From assembly GCF_003287875.1 (NCBI RefSeq), contig NZ_QMKK01000015.1, forward strand, positions 1 through 64,000: a stretch of 64,000 nucleotides of DNA, written 5' to 3'. The position numbers and the translations under genes are program-made. This DNA is from Martinezella tropici. Lineage in GTDB: Bacteria; Pseudomonadota; Alphaproteobacteria; Rhizobiales; Rhizobiaceae. The notes under the pieces are model-generated. The model saw nothing but the letters and a program-made list of their open reading frames with translations. It was not told where the DNA came from and made no database searches. How positions within the stretch are numbered: the stretch's first letter is position 1; each line of letters opens with the position of its first letter. This document shows, in pieces, positions 59,401 through 64,000 of the stretch.

Positions 59401-60207
59401 GCTGCTGCCATGCGCCGCGCCGTCGCCGAACAGATCAAGGCGCTGCAGGATATCTCTCAGATCGTTGGCCGCTCGACGCAGCAGCTGGAGATTTCCGAGC
59501 CGTCGGCCCGCGCTCTGGCGGATGCACAGCCGGCCCAGCGCCCGCAGCCGGCGGCTCCCGCCCCGGCTCCGGCTGCCGCCGCTCCCCGACCGCAGCAGCC
59601 TGCCCCCCAGCAGCCGGTGCCGCAGCAGCCTTCGATTGAGTCCCTGGGTCTGCGCGGCTCCATCCCCGCAGAGCGTCCGGCGGCTCAGCCGCAACGTCCC
59701 GTCGAAACGCCGGCCCCTGCCCGCCAGGAAGCAGCCGGCGGCGGCTGGATCAGCGACCTGCTGCGTGGCGCCTCGCGTGACGAAAACGCCGGTCTGCAGC
59801 CGGCGCGCCAGGCAACATCGAAAGCACCGGCGGAACCGGCACCCGCCGCACGCAATCCGCGCCATGTCGTGGAATCGCTGAACTCGCTCTCGGTCGATAT
59901 CGCCCGCGCCATCGATCACGACGCGTCGGTCGACCTGTGGCGCCGCTACCAGCGTGGCGAACGCGATGTGTTCACCCGCCGCCTCTACACGCTCAAGGGC
60001 CAGCAGACCTTTGACGAAATCAAGCGCAAGTATGACCGCGAGCCCGAATTCCGCACGGCAGTCGATCGCTACATCGCCGATTTCGAAAAACTGCTCGCCG
60101 ATGTCCAGCGTACGGACCGCGATCGCACCGTCACGCAATCCTATCTCACGTCGGATACCGGCAAGGTCTACACGATGCTGGCCCACGCAGCCGGCCGCCT
60201 GAACTGA
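53461..60207 (+). CDS. Giant hendecad-repeat membrane protein, growth pole ring (GPR/RgsE) type
   Basis: This protein is 2248 residues long. Residues 1-115 are cytoplasmic and Pro/Ala-rich. Two membrane helices follow at about 119-139 and 155-177. A rod at about 180-2000 is built of 11-residue units, many in blocks of 33 or 44 (around 660-1140 each begins D-[DEG]-[KR]-T-M-A-L-A-I). A Pro/Gln-rich linker follows (about 2020-2130), then a conserved C-terminal domain (VESLNSLSVDIARAIDHDAS ... MLAHAAGRLN). Size, topology and apolipoprotein-like repeats match Agrobacterium GPR and Sinorhizobium RgsE, which organise the growing pole. Database names such as kinesin-like are misleading. The start has GAGG 9 bases upstream. 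Three long antisense frames are repeat by-products. Confidence 0.88.
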   Translation: MANKKYIESVEDKAFQALDEALQIDFSDESLESRSAPTPDVPEQKVSEPPKQPIKQSRDDAARNTGGMRSTAAPAATPRSAEAPRNPNLAAANDGNRASSASILKALDSGSQSRAVRNATIFSLFWIIGGAGLAFLLYGTQIRNIHSFADLAALPGVIACIVGIIVPVLLFYAFGMMISRAHDMRNAARSMAEVALRLVEPETVASERIMTVGQAVRREVSAMNEGIERTIARATELETLVHSEVNALERSYADNELRVRGLVHELGTERDAIINHAERIRSSIVGVHDQIKEDLSLATEEIAVRLSTSGEAFASMIDTRAAVLMEKSDSAVEALGTLLAAKTDSLLQNLNASGLALSHEFDTRLESLSSTLSERGKELLGHFETRASTLDANTEKLNSALNERARQLNETLVARTKEISESLTGGERSITGTLDNVLSRLNTALDEKGASFRQSLQSTADDAIMDIDLRSGFFDERFQSTIAQLSTAFDERVSEFTSAFDKRAGSLDSKLSESLARINQSLGSNSDALEGILTSSIERLGSHLTDQSLALATTLATGQEVLESAIGSRAGEITSALQNATSGISSALASGTSELNTTLASHADAFTSAVQGVTRDVSTALQSGTEELTTAFAGRASEINNTLSSRTSEITQALGSAHERIDAVMAARSSALFGALTDNQSRFEQTLAERSQAITDAVSGSHEHLTAALDERTSMLAISLAENQLRLENTLASRADAITGAVTDMHGKLADTLDDKTMALAIALSEGKSRLEDAVSGHADHVAGTMDAKTKEFARALAEGQARLESTVSGHAESVTNALDDRTMALAIALSESQARLEETVSGHAERVADTLDGKTGALAAALTSGQSRLEETLANRAEEIIKAFAGNHASLVDALDDRAMALAIALSESQARLEGAISGHADQVTTTLDDKTMALAIALSEGQARLEDTVAGHAERVADTMDSRTKALSDALTSGHSRLEATLANRAEAITSAFTGNHAALADALDEKAMALAISLSDTQSRLEDAVSSRLDALSETVAGTHDKIVNSLDDKTMSLAIALSENHAKLEETLENSAKAIAHTVASGHEALTNTLDDKSMAFAISLAENQNRFESTLEERANALLDSVSGAEARVAGAFGDKADAIRAAYSENQDRLDRSLAVHTEALSGLLGSSSDRIETVLGSTTRQLENTLGVGLSQMDENLASAYERMRSTLEDRSNAISLTLRDAHEQIDNTLMEQTTAIGTSIATSASMLEMSLEDREASLRRTIDASARTLEERLNSGAGDVAGRIQQAAGDIQRSAETFSSNLNQTIEGMTGRFAETGSRVEASLSALENRIHEGVTGVTAQVDAAGNRLSETLASGAAQIDNSGSQAAARIEERLSTMDRALNVGLEAVNRTIEGKAANLATTLRTAVADAAQGMDTEATRTAELLANTGQQFADNLGNHSDAFARAMTERSNDLVNRVSETQNRLASQAAAVAQTFSEAGNAIVNKVAEAEGLVSNQVNTISQALSSAEQSLEARGAAIRNTLTGGSEQIAATMAQVERALDERSTAIRTSLEERAREIDATLTGVDNALEARGASIRTSLDERTRELNSMLAGRSTELSRLIDEKARPIVDRYAATGQEAAALISAAAQESTERLRAENAALINAIASRTEHAVNTVSALENNLLASVNGIIARLAENNSAIAGLLTNAATEFATVDDRLTATSTRFAESAAKAGEMVSASSRLLEGKVDKLSEITGQTLSQVGSIVGRFDDHSKVLTQASQLLGAAQSNLVSTLEERETALQNLAVGLVQRSEEIENTMRALGTMVETAFDRAEQRSNQVTGNLRQSVQSSFADIGRVLSETEKRAEDAAENMRAALHKAGEDASQAVESTFANTERRSSELTNRLRGGLTASLSEVEQMLADAGKTSDTAAQQLRETLRVAVDDAIGRFAGATDEIRRSAGDIRRELDLTRSELKRGAFDLPEEAKESAAAMRRAVAEQIKALQDISQIVGRSTQQLEISEPSARALADAQPAQRPQPAAPAPAPAAAAPRPQQPAPQQPVPQQPSIESLGLRGSIPAERPAAQPQRPVETPAPARQEAAGGGWISDLLRGASRDENAGLQPARQATSKAPAEPAPAARNPRHVVESLNSLSVDIARAIDHDASVDLWRRYQRGERDVFTRRLYTLKGQQTFDEIKRKYDREPEFRTAVDRYIADFEKLLADVQRTDRDRTVTQSYLTSDTGKVYTMLAHAAGRLN
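55721..56878 (+). repeat. Internal 99/132-bp coding repeats (33/44-residue blocks)
   Basis: Ten successive blocks start with D-x-[KR]-x-x-x-[LF] and have lengths of 33,33,33,44,33,33,44,44,44,44 residues, all multiples of 11. Nucleotide similarity between blocks is high enough for unequal recombination (for example GCCATCGCCCTTTC repeated with small changes). Confidence 0.85.
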
Positions 60208-60234
60208 GGCAAAGATAAGAAACGAATACTCAAT

Positions 60235-60258
60235 CCCCGGCTCGAGAGCCGGGGTTTT
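60235..60258 (+). terminator. Terminator of the giant gene
   Basis: CCCCGGCT (60235-60242) pairs with AGCCGGGG (60247-60254), followed by TTTT, 28 bases after the stop. Confidence 0.92.
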
Positions 60259-60290
60259 GATTCAATGCCTTCTTCCCATTTGACGGCATG

Positions 60291-60316
60291 AAAAAGGGCG
60301 GTCCCGAAGGCCGCCC
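60291..60316 (-). terminator. Terminator of the RcnB-like gene
   Basis: GGGCGG (60296-60301) pairs with CCGCCC (60311-60316). On the minus strand it is followed by TTTTT. It starts 30 bases after the RcnB-like stop. Confidence 0.85.
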
Positions 60317-60346
60317 CTGCTTCGCCTGCCAATGATTGCGCCCGAT

Positions 60347-60673
60347 TTACCGGGCCTCATGCACCTTCGAAATCAGCCCGCTGGTAATGCCGACAAGCAG
60401 GAAGCTGTTCTTGAGGCGAACCCAGTGATAGCCGCGCGGAGGCGTGGACAGCCGGTAGGCGCGGTAGTCGATTTCCGTTGCGCGGCGGCGGTCGGAGGCC
60501 GACAGGCGGCGCCCCTTGACCCAACCGCCCTTGCGGATAACGACCTTCTTCTTCACCGCCTCTTTCTGAACGACGGCCTGCTTGCCGGCAGGAGCCGGCT
60601 TGACCTGCGCTGTCGCAGCCAGCGGCATCGCCAGAACGGAAGCCGCAAGAAGGGCGGTGAAGATTTTTCTCAT
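60347..60673 (-). CDS. RcnB-family periplasmic protein
   Basis: This 108-residue protein has a signal peptide (RKIFTALLAASVLAMPLAATA). It then has a basic stretch (KKKVVIRKGGWVKGRRL) and the RcnB domain core YRAYRLSTPPRGYHWVRLKNSFLLVGI. RcnB in E. coli tunes nickel/cobalt homeostasis; the many rhizobial paralogues are mostly uncharacterised. The start at 60673 follows GAGGAAAC; upstream Met at 60688 is an alternative. Confidence 0.85.
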   Translation of the reverse strand: MRKIFTALLAASVLAMPLAATAQVKPAPAGKQAVVQKEAVKKKVVIRKGGWVKGRRLSASDRRRATEIDYRAYRLSTPPRGYHWVRLKNSFLLVGITSGLISKVHEAR

Positions 60674-60810
60674 TGGTTGTTTCCTCATTTCAGAATCTGC
60701 ACGCGAACTTACCGTGACAGACATGAAACGAGTCTGACAGTCGAATTACAATTCCGTAATAGAGGCGACGGCAGGCAGGTTTTCCATTGCATTGCCGGAA
60801 GTCATCGCCC

Positions 60811-62421
60811 TCACAGTTCATCGTAGTTGAACCAGTCGAAATCCGCTGTCTTTACCCGGCCGGATGTGTCGAAGGCAAACATGCCGACGAAAGCACCGGT
60901 GAAGGAACCGTGCTCGCCGCGCCCGCCCTCATCCGAGATGACGCCGGCATCGAGGACCGGCCCGATAGCCTGCCATGCGCCCATCCCTTCCGCCTGCCAG
61001 AAGAACTGTAGGTCGTTGTCGCGCACCTCCATGGCAAGCTGGATCCTTCCATCGGGCACGGCAACCCCGCCCTCGATCGGAAAACTCAGGCGGCCGTTCG
61101 GATAATCGCCCGGGCAAGTCATGATGGTGACGCAGCGGCCGAGCTTCTCGTGCAGGGTCACGGCAATGGCATGCAGCTTGAAGCGATTGTAGTAATGCGT
61201 CAGGCCAGCGACCTGCTGATAGGTGTCGGGCTCGAAATCGACGACGGTTTCGGCCCGGAAGCTGTGATGCTCCTGCCGGCGGGCGACAAGCGCTTGCTCG
61301 AACCAGGAACCGATGCTCTCGCGGGCGATAAGCCGCAAATGGCCAGGACGTTCCGCTACGCTGAAGATGCGTTCAGGCTGCGGTGTGCGCAGCCATTGGA
61401 AATCCATCGGCAGTCTGGCCTCATCGAAATTGTAACCGTTGCGGCGCGGCTTTTGGACCGGCACGGCACCGTTCAAGCCTGCGACCTCGACATCTGGAAC
61501 GCTGGTGCCATTTTCGAGATAGAGCCAGCCATCCTCCTTCCACACGCATTTCTGCAAAGCCGTCTCGCGGCCGAGCGTGCAGCGACGATGCGGCGGCAGA
61601 GGCCGCCCGCAAAGATGCGTATGGTAGAATTGCCCGTCATGCGTCTCGACATACTGGCCATGGCCCGCACGTTGCAGCGCCGCCTCCGGATGATCCTTCG
61701 AGATAATCAGGTGCTTGTTCGGATGCAGTTCGTACGGCCCGGCAATATCGCTGGATCGGGCCATGGTCACGGCATGATCATAGCCGGTGCCGCCCTCCGC
61801 CGTGGTCAGATAGTACCAGCCGTTGCGCTTGAAGAGATGCGGCCCCTCGACCAGCCCCAGTTCCGTACCGGCAAAGATATTCCTGATCGGCCCCTTCAAC
61901 GATTTCGTCGCCGGGTCCCATTCCTGCAGCAGGATGCCGTCGAAGGCCGGTGTCTTCGGCGAGCCACCATAGCTCTCGGTACGATGGTTCCATTGCATGT
62001 TGACGAACCACTTGCGGCCGTCATCGTCATGGAACAGAGACGGGTCGAAACCGGAGGAGTTGACATAGGCCGGTTCGGACCATTCGCCTTCGATGGTCGG
62101 CGAGGTCACGATGTAGTTATGGGCGTCCTTGAAGTTTCCGTCATAGCGCTTGACGTCGGTATAGACGAGCCAGAACAGCCCATCCGCGTAAGAGAGGCAG
62201 GGCGCCCAGATGCCGCAGCTATCGGGTTCGCCGCGCATGTCGAGTTGCGAAGCGCGCTCCAGCGGCCGCCTCACGAGCGTCCAGTTCACCAGATCGCGGG
62301 AGTGATGGATTTGGACGCCCGGATACCATTCGAATGTCGAGGTGGCGATATAGTAGTCCTCGCCGACGCGGCAAATGGACGGGTCGGGATTGAAGCCCGG
62401 CAGGATCGGATTGCGGATCAT
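60811..62421 (-). CDS. Glycoside hydrolase family 43, beta-xylosidase type
   Basis: This 536-residue GH43 enzyme has a five-bladed propeller (residues 1-310). NPILPGFNPDPSICRVGEDYY holds the catalytic base Asp, GFDPSLFHDDDGRKWFVN follows, and LGLVEGPHLFKRNGWYYL has the general acid Glu. A C-terminal beta-sandwich (about 330-536) typical of GH43_11 xylosidases follows. There is no signal peptide, so it acts on imported xylo-oligosaccharides. MIRNPILPG at 62421 is the start. It is third in a minus-strand set with the aldo-keto reductase and the Gfo/Idh/MocA gene. Confidence 0.93.
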   Translation of the reverse strand: MIRNPILPGFNPDPSICRVGEDYYIATSTFEWYPGVQIHHSRDLVNWTLVRRPLERASQLDMRGEPDSCGIWAPCLSYADGLFWLVYTDVKRYDGNFKDAHNYIVTSPTIEGEWSEPAYVNSSGFDPSLFHDDDGRKWFVNMQWNHRTESYGGSPKTPAFDGILLQEWDPATKSLKGPIRNIFAGTELGLVEGPHLFKRNGWYYLTTAEGGTGYDHAVTMARSSDIAGPYELHPNKHLIISKDHPEAALQRAGHGQYVETHDGQFYHTHLCGRPLPPHRRCTLGRETALQKCVWKEDGWLYLENGTSVPDVEVAGLNGAVPVQKPRRNGYNFDEARLPMDFQWLRTPQPERIFSVAERPGHLRLIARESIGSWFEQALVARRQEHHSFRAETVVDFEPDTYQQVAGLTHYYNRFKLHAIAVTLHEKLGRCVTIMTCPGDYPNGRLSFPIEGGVAVPDGRIQLAMEVRDNDLQFFWQAEGMGAWQAIGPVLDAGVISDEGGRGEHGSFTGAFVGMFAFDTSGRVKTADFDWFNYDEL

Positions 62422-62464
62422 GAAATTCTCTCCTCCGGAGACCGTAACAAGCGGCAATTAAGGT

Positions 62465-62491
62465 AAAACGCCCGGAAACCGGTTCCGGGCG
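62465..62491 (-). terminator. Hairpin between the aldo-keto reductase and GH43 genes
   Basis: CGCCCGGAA (62469-62477) pairs with TTCCGGGCG (62483-62491). The minus strand continues TTTTACC. It could be a partial terminator within the gene set. Confidence 0.75.
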
Positions 62492-62502
62492 CCTTGGGAT
62501 GA

Positions 62503-63534
<1,032 letters not shown>

Positions 63535-63554
63535 GATGGAATTCCTTCGAGATG

Positions 63555-63585
63555 AAAAAGCGCGCGGGGTTGGTCACCCGCGCGC
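63555..63585 (-). terminator. Terminator after the Gfo/Idh/MocA gene
   Basis: GCGCGCGGG (63560-63568) pairs with CCCGCGCGC (63577-63585). The minus strand continues CTTTTTC. It lies between the oxidoreductase stop and the aldo-keto reductase start. Confidence 0.85.
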
Positions 63586-63604
63586 AAACTAGCTCTTCCA
63601 GCGC

Positions 63605-64000
63605 CTACTTCAAGAGCGCCTGAGCCTCTTCGATGCCAAGCGCTGCCGGCTGCGTGCAGGTCGTGCTGAGATCGATGAAACGGCCCTCTTCGCCCGACTT
63701 CAGGATCGATGTCATGACATCGACGCCATGCAGCGTGCGATCGAGCGAGCAACGGGCATCACGTCCGTCGATCAGCGAGGCAGCAAGATCGGCGAGGCCG
63801 GCCGTGCGATAGTTGGCGCGCGGACCGCTCGGGCTTTCCTGATTGGCGATACCGAAAGGATGCGCCCAATTTTCCAGCGGCTTGATGTCCTTGTCTCGGC
63901 CGCTCGCCTCGACGGTGCCGCCGAAGAAGTTCGGATCGGGCACGTAGAGCGAGCCCTCGGTGCCGTAGAGCTCCATATTGGCATGGCGGTGCGACCACAC
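63605..64000 (-). CDS. Gfo/Idh/MocA-family oxidoreductase, C-terminal part (cut by window edge)
   Basis: The last 131 residues of the protein are visible; the N-terminal NAD-binding domain lies beyond the window. NMELYGTEGSLYVPDPNFFGG is the typical strand of the C-terminal substrate domain. The closing LADLAASLIDGRDARCSLDR TLHGVDVM segment is the usual C-terminal helix pair. It is the upstream gene of the sugar set. Confidence 0.85.
   Translation of the reverse strand: MWSHRHANMELYGTEGSLYVPDPNFFGGTVEASGRDKDIKPLENWAHPFGIANQESPSGPRANYRTAGLADLAASLIDGRDARCSLDRTLHGVDVMTSILKSGEEGRFIDLSTTCTQPAALGIEEAQALLK

Noticed and set aside
61150..62466. 438-codon plus-strand frame opposite the GH43 gene
   Set aside because: It is a shadow of a clear GH43 gene.

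Overview
The window looks like chromosomal DNA from a fast-growing rhizobium (Rhizobium/Agrobacterium group, most likely Rhizobium sensu stricto). The evidence is a GC-rich composition, two 108-bp rhizobial RIME-type palindromic repeats, PurS/PurQ/PurL as three separate proteins, a recA-alaS pair, a CckA kinase, a giant polar-growth coiled-coil protein of the GPR/RgsE kind, and an EcfG-type promoter. Almost everything is housekeeping. Mobile or accessory DNA is limited to an IS110-family element at the left edge, the RIME-type repeats, a VapBC-type toxin-antitoxin pair and one frameshifted ATPase gene.

Layout. 1-1.4 kb: IS110/IS1111-type transposase with inverted blocks on both sides. 1.5-4.3 kb: repeat, small unknown gene, low-affinity iron permease-like protein behind an EcfG promoter, DUF2189 membrane protein, RBBP9-like hydrolase. 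4.3-12.7 kb: purine cluster purC-purS-purQ ... purL, interrupted by a lipoprotein, a broken ATPase gene, a DUF1127 gene divergent from a MocR regulator, and a PagL-like lipid A deacylase; bolA follows purL. 12.7-17.8 kb: membrane hydrolase, CGFS glutaredoxin, two tandem Bcr/CflA-type MFS exporters. 17.8-23.3 kb (minus strand): adenylate cyclase, two tandem inositol-monophosphatase paralogues, ttcA, glutaminase, rpsD. 23.5-29.2 kb: vapBC, HerA-like ATPase, FMN lactate dehydrogenase, GNAT-murI-trmJ. 29.3-39.3 kb: periplasmic protein, icd, GST, AraC regulator, alaS, recA, psuK-psuG. 39.3-45 kb: a second-type trpS behind an apparent Trp leader peptide, cckA, FliO-like protein, dksA. 45-53 kb: SixA-like phosphatase, YcjX-YcjF pair, fol genes, DUF922 protein, a probable small RNA, ferredoxin, Hpt protein. 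53.4-60.2 kb: a 2248-residue membrane-anchored protein built on 11-residue repeats. 60.3-64 kb: RcnB-like protein and a sugar-use gene set (GH43, aldo-keto reductase, Gfo/Idh/MocA).

The most interesting signal is upstream of trpS (40364-40560). It holds a 16-codon ORF with tandem Trp codons followed by four segments that can pair in mutually exclusive ways, the last containing the trpS Shine-Dalgarno sequence. This fits a ribosome-mediated translational attenuator sensing charged tRNA-Trp. Other good leads are the hendecad architecture of the giant polar protein with a CtrA-type box upstream, an orphan terminator-ended transcript region at 51.9-52.06 kb, a palindrome covering the mocR start codon, and chained mini-ORFs with switchable hairpins ahead of purC.
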